Below, in pieces: positions 1-8,765 of a DNA stretch of 64,000 nt (position 1 is its first letter; each line of letters opens with the position of its first letter). Under the pieces are notes generated by a model. It worked only from the letters and a program-made list of their open reading frames with translations. It was not told the DNA's origin and made no database searches. Made by a program: the position numbers and the translations under genes. The stretch comes from Croceivirga sp. (lineage in GTDB: Bacteria > Bacteroidota > Bacteroidia > Flavobacteriales > Flavobacteriaceae), in contig JANQKR010000003.1 in NCBI GenBank assembly GCA_028281025.1, forward strand, positions 115,981-179,980. The letters are read 5' to 3'.

Positions 1-947
1 AACCACTGGTGTGCCAGTTCGTGTGCATTGACATTGACGTAGTTTTTGTCCACAAAAGCGATGGAATCGATGACATATTGATTGGAGAATACGGTACAGG
101 ACGTATTCTCCATACCGGCATAGAGAAAATCCTGAACGGGAACCTGCTTGTAATTCTGCCATGGATAGGGAATGCCTATTTCTTCCTCCAAAAAATCAAA
201 CAGCTCCTGGGTATAGCGGTATGTAGGTTCCATTTTTAGACTGTCCCCAGGAGCGTAGTACAGTTCTATGGGAACACCAGAGCTGGACTGTATCACTTTT
301 TTGTCAAAATTTCCGATAACAAAGGCGGCCAAGTAACTGCTCATGGGGTGGTTCATATCAAAATGCCATTTCCCTGATCCATTATCCATAGTTTTATCCG
401 TTAACCTTCCATTGGATATAACGGTATATCCCTTGTCAGCCGTAATGGTGAAGTCGAACTCGATTTTATCGTTCATATCATCAATGGAAGGCAACCAATG
501 ACTGGTATACTTCCCCTGTCCCTGGGTCCATACCTGATGCGAATATGGAGGGCTGAAGCTGTTGGAAGCTACATTTTCACTTTGATCGGCTTCATCATGC
601 ACATCAATGAAATAAACCGTTTGTTTAGGTTTCGCAGTATAACTCAGCGATAATTGATGGTTACCAAGCTTTCTTGGTGCTTTGATACCAATTCTTTGGT
701 TTGAATTTGAATACTTGATTTTCCTTCCATTCAATTCTACCCTTTCAAAAGTCATGTTTGCGGCATCCAAAAAAATGGAATCCATCCTGGAAACCAAGTC
801 AAACTCATAAGTAGCCCGTCCTTTTACCATTTTGTCGGAAAAAGAAGGGGTGATGTTAGCATCCGCTTTAATGAAATCCACACTTTTCTGTCGTTGCGAA
901 GAACAGAGCAGGGACAACAGTAAAAAAACAGGAAACAAATATCTCAT
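1..947 (-). CDS. M1 family zinc aminopeptidase, 5' part (runs off the window)
   Basis: The gene starts at ATG 947-945 and runs leftwards off the window; about 315 residues are visible without a stop. The N-terminus is a signal peptide (MRYLFPVFLLL) ending in a possible lipobox LSLLC. Near the window edge the exopeptidase motif GMENTS is followed by AHELAHQW, the HExxH zinc site of gluzincins, so this is the N-terminal beta domain plus the start of the catalytic domain of an M1 (aminopeptidase N-like) enzyme. The second zinc ligand, Glu about 20 residues after the second His, lies outside the window. The protein is probably exported and cleaves N-terminal residues from peptides. It diverges from recG across only 47 bp, so the two promoters must share that gap. 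Confidence 0.93.
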   Translation of the reverse strand, partial: MRYLFPVFLLLSLLCSSQRQKSVDFIKADANITPSFSDKMVKGRATYEFDLVSRMDSIFLDAANMTFERVELNGRKIKYSNSNQRIGIKAPRKLGNHQLSLSYTAKPKQTVYFIDVHDEADQSENVASNSFSPPYSHQVWTQGQGKYTSHWLPSIDDMNDKIEFDFTITADKGYTVISNGRLTDKTMDNGSGKWHFDMNHPMSSYLAAFVIGNFDKKVIQSSSGVPIELYYAPGDSLKMEPTYRYTQELFDFLEEEIGIPYPWQNYKQVPVQDFLYAGMENTSCTVFSNQYVIDSIAFVDKNYVNVNAHELAHQW

Positions 948-994
948 ACGTAGCCTATTCTCAAAATTCAAGCCAATTTAGCTATTTTAGTTCG

Positions 995-3100
995 ATGCAA
1001 TCCGGTGTTCTTCATACTCCCTTGGTTTATCTAAAAGGTGTTGGCCCTAACCGGGCCGAAACCTTAAAGACAGAACTGGGATTGGAGACCTTTGGCGATC
1101 TGCTGCAGCTTTATCCCAATCGATATCTGGACAAAACCCAATACTATAAGATCAATCAACTAAAGGACAGTGGCGCGGATGTTCAGATCGTGGGCAAAAT
1201 TGTCCATTTGAAGACCATAGAACAAAAACGGGGAAAACGCCTGGAAGCCTCTTTTGTGGATGGCACCGGGGAAATAAAATTAGTGTGGTTTCGATCCCAA
1301 AAATGGATCCGGGAGAATCTTAAGATCAATGAGCCCTATGTGGTCTTTGGTCGGATCAATCGATACGGCGGTACTTTTTCCATGCCCCATCCCGAAATGG
1401 AATTGCTTAAAGAGCACCAGGCGGGACTTAAGATTGGCATGCAGCCCATTTATCCATCTACGGAGAAGTTAAGTGCCAAGGGCATTACCAATAGGGCCGT
1501 GAGCAAAATGGTACAGCAACTCTTTTTGGAAACCAAGGCCAATTTTGTAGAGACCCTATCAAATGGTCTGATTGAGGAATTTAAACTAATGGCGAAAGCC
1601 GATGCCCTTTTGAACATTCACTTTCCAAAAAGTCAGGAATCGTTGGCCAAAGCCCAATTTCGACTAAAATTTGAGGAACTATTTTTCATTCAGCTGCAAT
1701 TGCTATCCAAAAAAGCAGCGCGGAAAAAGAAAATCAAAGGGTTACCTTTTACCGAGGTGGGGGAAAAATTCAATGATTTCTTCAAGAACCATCTTCCTTT
1801 TGAATTGACCAATGCCCAAAAACGGGTCATTAAGGAAATTCGAAACGATATGGGCAGTTCAGCCCAAATGAACCGGCTTTTGCAAGGTGATGTGGGCTCG
1901 GGCAAGACCATTGTTGCCCTAATGTGCATGCTTTTGGCCATTGATAATGGCTTTCAGGCCTGTCTAATGGCCCCAACTGAAATTTTGGCGCAGCAGCACT
2001 ACAATGGCCTCAAGGATTTGTTGGGCAGTATGGATTTAAAGATCGCCTTGCTCACAGGTTCAACAAAACGGGCGGAACGCACTTTTTTGCACAATCAATT
2101 GGAAAATGGGAATCTAAATATTTTGGTGGGCACCCATGCCGTTTTGGAAGATAAGGTGCACTTCAAAAATTTGGGATTGGCCATTATTGATGAGCAGCAT
2201 CGTTTTGGTGTGGCACAACGCTCCAAATTATGGCACAAAAATGAAATACCTCCCCATATCCTGGTCATGACCGCAACGCCCATTCCACGAACGTTGGCCA
2301 TGAGTCTGTATGGTGATCTGGACATTTCCGTGATCGATGAACTACCACCGGGCCGTAAATCCATTAAAACGGTACACCGCTTTGATACCAATCGATTAAA
2401 GGTATTTGGATTCATCAAGGATGAAATCAGGAAGGGCCGTCAGATTTATATCGTATATCCATTGATTCAGGAAAGTGAGGCTTTGGATTACAAGGATTTA
2501 ATGGATGGCTATGAGAGCATTACGAGGGAATTTCCAACCCCGGATTATCAAATTTCCATTGTTCACGGGCAAATGAAACCACAGGACAAGGACTATGAAA
2601 TGGAACGGTTTGTAAAAGGGGAAACCCAAATTATGGTAGCAACCACAGTAATCGAAGTGGGTGTAAACGTACTCAACGCCTCCGTTATGATCATAGAAAG
2701 TGCGGAGCGTTTTGGTTTATCCCAACTTCATCAGTTACGCGGACGTGTAGGAAGGGGTGCGGAACAGAGTTATTGCATCTTAATGACCAGTTACAAACTT
2801 TCTGAAGATGCCAAAACCCGTTTGGAAACCATGTGCAGGACCAATGACGGCTTTGAAATTGCAGAAGTGGATTTAAAACTACGCGGCCCGGGAGACCTTA
2901 TGGGCACCCAACAAAGCGGGTTGTTGAACCTAAAAATTGCCGATATCATAAAGGATAACCCCATTTTGAAATCCGCACGTTATCACGCCAATCAGATCCT
3001 GAAAAACGATCCTAAACTGGAAAAAGGGGAAAATTTGCCCATTCGAAGGGCTTATGCCGAACTGGTCAAGGATAAGGCCATTTGGGGGTATATTAGTTAA
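995..3100 (+). CDS. recG: ATP-dependent DNA helicase RecG
   Basis: This 701-residue protein has full RecG length. Its N-terminal wedge/OB region (about 1-280) begins with the typical YLKGVGPNRAE segment. The superfamily 2 motor follows: Walker A GDVGSGKT near residue 298, the DEQH box near 399, motif III MTATPIPRT, and the C-terminal motor half with VIEVGVNV and QLRGRVGRG. RecG unwinds stalled forks, R-loops and Holliday junctions in the cytoplasm, driving fork reversal and recombinational repair. The ATG at 995 was chosen because conserved family sequence begins about ten residues later. The stop lies only 6 bp from the convergent stop of the next gene. Confidence 0.97.
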   Translation: MQSGVLHTPLVYLKGVGPNRAETLKTELGLETFGDLLQLYPNRYLDKTQYYKINQLKDSGADVQIVGKIVHLKTIEQKRGKRLEASFVDGTGEIKLVWFRSQKWIRENLKINEPYVVFGRINRYGGTFSMPHPEMELLKEHQAGLKIGMQPIYPSTEKLSAKGITNRAVSKMVQQLFLETKANFVETLSNGLIEEFKLMAKADALLNIHFPKSQESLAKAQFRLKFEELFFIQLQLLSKKAARKKKIKGLPFTEVGEKFNDFFKNHLPFELTNAQKRVIKEIRNDMGSSAQMNRLLQGDVGSGKTIVALMCMLLAIDNGFQACLMAPTEILAQQHYNGLKDLLGSMDLKIALLTGSTKRAERTFLHNQLENGNLNILVGTHAVLEDKVHFKNLGLAIIDEQHRFGVAQRSKLWHKNEIPPHILVMTATPIPRTLAMSLYGDLDISVIDELPPGRKSIKTVHRFDTNRLKVFGFIKDEIRKGRQIYIVYPLIQESEALDYKDLMDGYESITREFPTPDYQISIVHGQMKPQDKDYEMERFVKGETQIMVATTVIEVGVNVLNASVMIIESAERFGLSQLHQLRGRVGRGAEQSYCILMTSYKLSEDAKTRLETMCRTNDGFEIAEVDLKLRGPGDLMGTQQSGLLNLKIADIIKDNPILKSARYHANQILKNDPKLEKGENLPIRRAYAELVKDKAIWGYIS

Positions 3101-3106
3101 CCTTTT

Positions 3107-5074
3107 CTAATTACAGCTCTTCCCACCATCCATTATCTTCCAATTATATGTTTCTATAATATTTTGTCTGGCTGATTCACCATCACAATATTTGCTTGAT
3201 CCCGCATCAAATTCTACGTCGGGTTTTAATGTGGTAATAGTATTCCAACCTATTAAAGTGGCATCGTAATTATCAGTTGACAATCCGGAATTCTTGAACA
3301 TCTCAAGCATGTTGGTTACATTACCAATGTCCCAATCACCAAGACTTCTATCATAGCCCGTCGCTCCCATAAACATCTTCTGCATGCCTTTAACATTGGA
3401 GGTATCCCATTGCGACAAATCCTGATTAAATATTGTATTATTCCAAAAAAGCCCTCCCATTTCTTCAACATTGCCAACATCCCACCCACTTATATCTTGA
3501 TTAAACGTTGAATTAGAGGCAAACATAACAGCTATATTCTTAGCATTGGACACGTCCCAGTTGGTAATATCTTGTGTAAATGAATCAGCACCTTGAAACA
3601 TTGCAGCCAAATCAATGGCATTGGACATGTCCCAATGGCCAATGGGCTGGTCAAAACTTTCTGCACCTTGGAACATGGACGAAAAATCTTCTACATTTGA
3701 CACATCCCAATTACTTATATCTTGATTGAATGATTCAGCTCCCGCAAACATACCGCTCAGGTCCGTCACTTTTGGAAAAATCCAGTTGCCTATGTCTTGG
3801 TTAAATGCTTTTGCAAAACTGAACATTCCCCTTATTCTTTCCACATTACTCATATCCCAACCACTTATATCTTGATCAAAAGACCGTGCCCCAGTAAAGA
3901 AACCACTCATAGAAACCATGTTAGAAACATTCCACGAACCAATATCTTGGTTAAATAAAGAGCAGGATGCAAACATGCTGGAAGAACTAACAACATTAGA
4001 AACATCCCAGTTTTGAAAACTTGAATTACCTACCAATTTTTCACAAGAAGAGAACATGTAATTTAGTGCGTAGACATTCGTCAAATTCGGAACATCATTA
4101 GCTGTCACATCCAATTCATTACAACCTGAGAATGCTCCATAAAAACTTTCCCACTGTATATTGCCCCATTGATAAACGGAAATTATTTTTTGACAATCAG
4201 AGTCTATACTATAAGATATATCATTAAAATAGAGCCTTGGAAAGCGCCCTGTAATGCTCACGTAGTAAGTTCCAGGAATTTCGTAGGAATGTTGGGCGTC
4301 ACCTTTAACATTCTCTTCAATAGTTCCATCGCCCCAATCAATGGTATAATTGTAGTTATAATCAGATATTTCTATCGGGTACGTTGGTACTTTAATAGAA
4401 GCATCATCCGAAAAACCGTAGTTGGTAGTAATCCATTTTGTTATAAATCCTTCACTGCTTGGTGCATTTTGGATTTTTATAATCTTAACAAGCCATTCTT
4501 TAGCCTCTCCACTTTGGGACGTCACAGTATAAGTCACCGGATCGGTAAAATCTTGCGGCACTTCCAACGAAGGGGATATCGTTTCTCCATTGTACTCAAT
4601 ATTAGGCATTAAAGATGTTAAATCCGCTCCTTCGGGTAATTGTAACCCCAAAGTTAGTTCATCAATAAAAATCCCTTCTGTTTCATCTATGGATAATGAT
4701 AAAATTTCATTGGTGGCAGTTCCTATCACCCACAGAACTATTTCGTCCCGTATTGATTCATTTTGTTCTGATTTGGCAGAAATAACGACTTCACCAATTC
4801 CTAATGCAGACACCATACCGTTTTCGTCAACAGTGGCTATTTCTTCCGAACTACTTGACCAAATGACTTTTTTATCCGTTGCATTGGTTGGATTAATATC
4901 TACTGACAATTGTAGCGTTTCACCTTTAACGATACGTTCTTGATCATTGATCAAATCGATGGAAGCTACGTCAATAAAAATACCTTCTTCATTTGGGGAA
5001 TCGTTAGCCTCTTCGCAAGAAGAAAAAAGGCCTACGGTCATTATTATGGCAATAAAGGTTATGGGGTTTTTCAT
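3107..5074 (-). CDS. BspA-type (DUF285) repeat surface lipoprotein with Ig-like and PKD-like domains
   Basis: The frame is open from 5203, but the start is placed at ATG 5074-5072 because it gives a clean lipoprotein signal (MKNPITF...GLFSSC). Order of parts: lipobox; a BIG2-like Ig domain (about residues 25-110: VKGETLQLSV, VIWSSS, IATVDENGMVSALGIG); a second beta domain; a PKD-like segment (DWGDGT ... HSYEIPGTYYVSI); then about ten tandem copies of a ~24-residue repeat with consensus FNQDIsxWDVSNVxxMxxMFxxAxx. This is the DUF285 / 26-residue lipoprotein repeat of Bacteroidetes, Listeria and Mycoplasma surface proteins. It is likely displayed on the outer membrane in adhesion or interaction; the ligand is unknown. 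Base composition is more A/T-rich than in neighbouring genes. Confidence 0.85.
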   Translation of the reverse strand: MKNPITFIAIIMTVGLFSSCEEANDSPNEEGIFIDVASIDLINDQERIVKGETLQLSVDINPTNATDKKVIWSSSSEEIATVDENGMVSALGIGEVVISAKSEQNESIRDEIVLWVIGTATNEILSLSIDETEGIFIDELTLGLQLPEGADLTSLMPNIEYNGETISPSLEVPQDFTDPVTYTVTSQSGEAKEWLVKIIKIQNAPSSEGFITKWITTNYGFSDDASIKVPTYPIEISDYNYNYTIDWGDGTIEENVKGDAQHSYEIPGTYYVSITGRFPRLYFNDISYSIDSDCQKIISVYQWGNIQWESFYGAFSGCNELDVTANDVPNLTNVYALNYMFSSCEKLVGNSSFQNWDVSNVVSSSSMFASCSLFNQDIGSWNVSNMVSMSGFFTGARSFDQDISGWDMSNVERIRGMFSFAKAFNQDIGNWIFPKVTDLSGMFAGAESFNQDISNWDVSNVEDFSSMFQGAESFDQPIGHWDMSNAIDLAAMFQGADSFTQDITNWDVSNAKNIAVMFASNSTFNQDISGWDVGNVEEMGGLFWNNTIFNQDLSQWDTSNVKGMQKMFMGATGYDRSLGDWDIGNVTNMLEMFKNSGLSTDNYDATLIGWNTITTLKPDVEFDAGSSKYCDGESARQNIIETYNWKIMDGGKSCN

Positions 5075-5201
5075 TTGAAAAAATTTTGGAAAATGAACAA
5101 AAAATAAAAATGATACCAATGAGAAAGAAAAGATTTTGTGCATTTCTAAATTGGGGTTACATAGAATCAAACCTGATAATAAAAGTAACGAACACGCAAA
5201 C

Positions 5202-5225
5202 AAAAAAGCCTGACAAAAGTCAGGC
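5202..5225 (-). terminator. Intrinsic terminator of the DUF2911 gene
   Basis: On the minus strand the 7-bp stem GCCTGAC / GTCAGGC with loop TTTT (5208-5225) is followed directly by a run of six T (5207-5202). It lies about 30 bp past the stop of the DUF2911 gene and about 130 bp before the start of the BspA-type gene, so it separates the two minus-strand units. Confidence 0.85.
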
Positions 5226-5255
5226 TTCCCAGCGACACTTTATCAAGATGATGGG

Positions 5256-6365
5256 TTAGTTAATATCTGTTCCTTCCTTGAGTTTTTCCATATTGGTGGC
5301 GATCGCATTTTTGTTTTGGGGGTCCGGAGCCCTTCCTTCCGCAATTTTAATATGCTTCATGGCGGCTTTATAATTGCCCAAAGCAGAATAGCCCCTGGCC
5401 AGTCCATAGTCCACCGGCCACTGATTCTTGTGGTTTTTGGCATTCCATTGAAAAACTTCCAAAGCCTTATCCTTTTGCCCAGCTGCAATCAATCGCCTTC
5501 CGTAACCATGCACCTGAAATACGGTTCCCAAGGGCATGGCCTCATCCATAATGGTGGTAGCTTCGGCCATGTTACCTTGCTTCATCAATATCTGGGCCTT
5601 AATCGCCATATTGTTGAAGGTTTTTTGGCTGAAGAATTGACCGGCAATGGCCGCATCGATCCACCCCATAGCTTCATCCAAATCCCCGCCATTGTTGAGT
5701 GCAAAATTGGCCGCTTGCTCCCAGGTTTGTCGGTTGAACCCTTCCTGGTTCTGCATCTTGGAACGAATATCGGTCAGAACGATATCGGTAACCGGGACCT
5801 CAATTTTGAATGGGAATTGTTTTTTCTCCCAATTCAATGAAGCAACAGCGGAAGTGGCATCCACTTCATTAAATTCAAATTTCAACTGTTCCACATGGGG
5901 AATCTCCACAGTGGAAATGTCCACTTGCAGTACATCCTCCGAAGGCTCGTAAAAATAGCTTCCCCATGCGCCATGGTTTTTGGAGAACAGCACTTTGGCG
6001 GTATTATCCTCATTGACCACAATATGGAGACCATATTTTCCGGCAGGTAGTTCCTTACCTCCGATTTTAATGGCATGTGTGGTTTTAAAAATGGTGTTTT
6101 CATTGGCTCCTGCACGCCATGGGGACTCCTTGGCCGTACCAAATCCAAAATTGTTCATTCCATAGGGAACCAGTTGTCCCCAAATTTCACGATCGTTCAC
6201 ACTGGGCCTTGAGTAAACGATGGTAATGTCGGTAATCCCAATTCGTTGGGAAACTTTCGCCATCTGACTTCCCCGTGGAAGGTCCAATTGGGCAAAGGCC
6301 TTGCTGTAGAAGCACAGGCAGACCAATAATGATATCATCATGGTCGTTAGGTAGCATTTTTTCAT
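5256..6365 (-). CDS. Exported DUF2911 domain protein with TPR-like C-terminal half
   Basis: This 369-residue protein has a Sec signal peptide (MKKCYLTTMM...AFAQ). Residues about 26-190 match the DUF2911 family: the opening PRGSQMAKVSQRIG, IVYSRPSVNDREIWG, LVPYG and LPAGKYGLH segments are diagnostic. The C-terminal half (about 200-360) is helical with TPR-like repeats (WEQAANFAL, ALEVFQWNAKNH, GYSALGNYKAAMKHI). The family is common and often multi-copy in Bacteroidetes; no biochemical role is established. The position implies a periplasmic or outer-membrane-associated protein. It has its own terminator and stands alone, with about 310 bp separating it from leuC. Confidence 0.88.
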   Translation of the reverse strand: MKKCYLTTMMISLLVCLCFYSKAFAQLDLPRGSQMAKVSQRIGITDITIVYSRPSVNDREIWGQLVPYGMNNFGFGTAKESPWRAGANENTIFKTTHAIKIGGKELPAGKYGLHIVVNEDNTAKVLFSKNHGAWGSYFYEPSEDVLQVDISTVEIPHVEQLKFEFNEVDATSAVASLNWEKKQFPFKIEVPVTDIVLTDIRSKMQNQEGFNRQTWEQAANFALNNGGDLDEAMGWIDAAIAGQFFSQKTFNNMAIKAQILMKQGNMAEATTIMDEAMPLGTVFQVHGYGRRLIAAGQKDKALEVFQWNAKNHKNQWPVDYGLARGYSALGNYKAAMKHIKIAEGRAPDPQNKNAIATNMEKLKEGTDIN

Positions 6366-6677
6366 TTGTTTGTCTTTAATTAGGTTAACTTATTTCGAGT
6401 ACTACTAAAAGTATCCATTGATTTAGGCCCAATTCGTTACTGGGATGTTAAATGAAGGCCCATGATGTTAAAAAAGGTCTTTTTGATTGGGAATTAACAG
6501 ATAATACAATCAATTTAACATACCAAACCAACGATTAGTATTGATTATAAATTATTGATTTTAATGGTATTAATAGTGCATTTACGGCTTTGGACATCGT
6601 AATTGACATAGGTCCCAAATGGTCTTAAGAGGATTACAAATTTTATATTTGAAGGTTAATTTGGAAAAGATTCTGAG
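6366..6677. other. Intergenic region between the divergent DUF2911 and leuC genes
   Basis: About 310 bp of A/T-rich sequence without a credible coding frame. Both genes fire outward, so it must hold two promoters. A perfect TAnnTTTG word on the plus strand is listed separately. The segment 6510-6590 is rich in the word ATTGATT/TATTAAT, with loose dyads but no hairpin followed by a T-run. No leucine leader peptide was found. Confidence 0.6.
6644..6651 (+). promoter_or_regulatory. Probable -7 promoter element of the leu operon (TATATTTG)
   Basis: TATATTTG matches the flavobacterial -7 consensus TAnnTTTG exactly and ends 26 bp before the leuC ATG. No good TTTG was seen at the expected -33 position, so the promoter may be weak or activator-dependent. 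Confidence 0.5.
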
Positions 6678-8084
6678 ATGGGCAATACACTCTTCGACAA
6701 GGTTTGGGACGCGCACGTGGTCAAAAAAATAAAAAACGGCCCAGACGTTTTATTTATTGACCGCCACTTGGTTCACGAGGTCACAAGTCCTGTGGCTTTT
6801 TTAGGTTTAAAAAATAGGGGTATTCCCGTTTTGTACGCCGGAAGGACCTTTGCAACCGCGGATCATAACACCCCAACACTCAACCAACATTTACCGGTAA
6901 GTGACCCGCTGTCCGCAAACCAGTTAAAAGCACTGGAAAAAAACGCGGCTGAACATGGGATTCCGTACTGGGGATTGGGACATGAAAAAAATGGTATTGT
7001 CCACGTTATTGGTCCGGAGAATGGGATTACCCTGCCCGGAGCCACAATTGTATGTGGGGATTCCCACACGTCCACCCATGGCGCATTTGGGGCCATTGCA
7101 TTTGGTATTGGAACGTCTGAGGTAGAAATGGTACTCTCCAGCCAATGCATTATGCAGCCCAAGCCCAAGAGCATGCGCATCAATATCAATGGAAAGCTGA
7201 ATTTTGGGGTAACCCCCAAGGATGTGGCATTGTACATTATTTCACAACTGACGACTTCCGGTGCAACCGGTTATTTTGTGGAGTATGCTGGGGAAGTCTT
7301 CCGTAACATGAGTATGGAGGGACGTATGACCGTCTGTAACCTTAGTATTGAAATGGGGGCCCGTGGGGGTATGATCGCTCCTGACGCCACCACATTTGAA
7401 TACATCAAAGGGCGTGAGTTTGCCCCCAAAGGTGCGGATTGGGATAAGGCCATGGCGTACTGGGAAACTTTACATTCCGAGGACAATGCCGAATTTGATA
7501 AGGAACTCAGCTTTGATGCCGCCAATATAGAACCCATGATTACCTATGGTACCAATCCAGGAATGGGCTTTGGTATTTCCAATAGCATTCCAAAAGCAGG
7601 TGAGGGAACCAGTGCAAATACGTATAAAAAATCCCTGGCCTACATGGATTTCAACGAGGGGGAAGCCATGTTGGGCAAGGCTATTGACTTTGTATTTCTT
7701 GGAAGTTGTACCAATGGTAGAATAGAGGATTTTAGGGCATTTGCCTCCATTGTGAAAGGCAGAAAGAAAGCGGAAAATGTTACGGCATGGTTAGTGCCAG
7801 GCTCCCATAAAGTGGAAGAAGCCATTAAGGAAGAGGGCATTTTGGAAATCCTCCATGAGTCCGGCTTCAAGCTCCGTGAACCAGGTTGTTCTGCTTGTTT
7901 GGCCATGAACGATGATAAAATTCCGGCAGGAAAATACGCCGTAAGTACGTCCAACAGGAATTTTGAGGGCAGACAGGGCCCAGGGGCACGAACCCTTTTG
8001 GCAAGTCCATTAGTGGCTGCAGCTGCCGCAGTAACCGGAGTGGTGACCGATCCCCGTGAGCTCATGGAACTGCAGGAAGCCTAA
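6678..8084 (+). CDS. leuC: 3-isopropylmalate dehydratase large subunit
   Basis: The 468-residue protein has the usual LeuC length. It belongs to the aconitase superfamily; the [4Fe-4S] ligands are Cys344 (LGSCTNGR) and Cys404/Cys407 ([11 protein letters not shown]). Other family segments are [26 protein letters not shown] and [10 protein letters not shown]. With LeuD it isomerises 2-isopropylmalate to 3-isopropylmalate in leucine synthesis in the cytoplasm. It is the first gene of leuC-leuD-leuA-leuB; the 76-bp gap to leuD holds a tandem repeat. Confidence 0.98.
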   Translation: MGNTLFDKVWDAHVVKKIKNGPDVLFIDRHLVHEVTSPVAFLGLKNRGIPVLYAGRTFATADHNTPTLNQHLPVSDPLSANQLKALEKNAAEHGIPYWGLGHEKNGIVHVIGPENGITLPGATIVCGDSHTSTHGAFGAIAFGIGTSEVEMVLSSQCIMQPKPKSMRININGKLNFGVTPKDVALYIISQLTTSGATGYFVEYAGEVFRNMSMEGRMTVCNLSIEMGARGGMIAPDATTFEYIKGREFAPKGADWDKAMAYWETLHSEDNAEFDKELSFDAANIEPMITYGTNPGMGFGISNSIPKAGEGTSANTYKKSLAYMDFNEGEAMLGKAIDFVFLGSCTNGRIEDFRAFASIVKGRKKAENVTAWLVPGSHKVEEAIKEEGILEILHESGFKLREPGCSACLAMNDDKIPAGKYAVSTSNRNFEGRQGPGARTLLASPLVAAAAAVTGVVTDPRELMELQEA

Positions 8085-8093
8085 TTAACTTGG

Positions 8094-8149
8094 ACCATCA
8101 ACCATCAACCATCAACCATCAACCATCAACCATCAACTATTAACCATTA
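8094..8149 (+). repeat. ACCATCA heptamer tandem repeat between leuC and leuD
   Basis: Six perfect head-to-tail copies of ACCATCA (8094-8135) are followed by two degenerate units, ACTATTA and ACCATTA. The array fills most of the leuC-leuD gap and stops 11 bp before the leuD ATG, where a ribosome binding site would lie. The seven-base unit is not a multiple of three and lies outside coding sequence. Confidence 0.97.
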
Positions 8150-8160
8150 ACTAAAAACCA

Positions 8161-8757
8161 ATGGCATACGATAAATTCAATATACTCACATCAACCGCGG
8201 TACCACTACCGATTGAAAATGTGGATACGGATCAGATCATTCCTGCACGCTTTTTAAAAGCTACGGAACGTAAAGGGTTCGGGGACAATCTTTTTCGGGA
8301 CTGGCGATACAATCCTGACAACACTCCTAAGTCGCAGTTCGTTTTGAACAATCCCATCTATGGTGGAAAAATTCTGGTCGGCGGCAAAAACTTCGGTTCC
8401 GGTTCTTCCAGGGAACATGCGGCCTGGGCGGTTTATGACTATGGTTTCCGTTGCGTGGTTTCCAGTTTTTTTGCGGACATTTTCAGAAACAACTGCTTGA
8501 ATGTGGGCGTACTTCCCGTTCAAATTGGTCCTGAATTTTTGGAAAAGGTCTTTAGGGCCATTGAAGCCGATCCTAAAACGGAGTTCAAGGTAGACTTGGC
8601 CGAACAGACTTTTACCATTCTTAGTACGGGCGAATTCGAAACATTCGGAATCAATGAGTACAAAAAGGAAAATATGATGAACGGTTTTGATGATATTGAC
8701 TACCTCTTGAACATTAAGGAAGATATCAAAACCTTTGCTGAAAGACGGCCTTTCTAA
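8161..8757 (+). CDS. leuD: 3-isopropylmalate dehydratase small subunit
   Basis: This 198-residue LeuD swivel-domain subunit is recognised by the N-terminal segment VDTDQIIPARFLK and the substrate-binding GKNFGSGSSREHAAWA loop. It completes the isomerase with LeuC. The start at 8161 directly follows the ACCATCA array. The next gene begins 8 bp after the stop, so leuD and leuA are co-transcribed. Confidence 0.97.
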   Translation: MAYDKFNILTSTAVPLPIENVDTDQIIPARFLKATERKGFGDNLFRDWRYNPDNTPKSQFVLNNPIYGGKILVGGKNFGSGSSREHAAWAVYDYGFRCVVSSFFADIFRNNCLNVGVLPVQIGPEFLEKVFRAIEADPKTEFKVDLAEQTFTILSTGEFETFGINEYKKENMMNGFDDIDYLLNIKEDIKTFAERRPF

Positions 8758-8765
8758 AACTGCGT

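Noticed and set aside
8094..8149. Possible CRISPR-like array
   Set aside because: The units are 7 bp, contiguous and without spacers; it is a simple tandem repeat.
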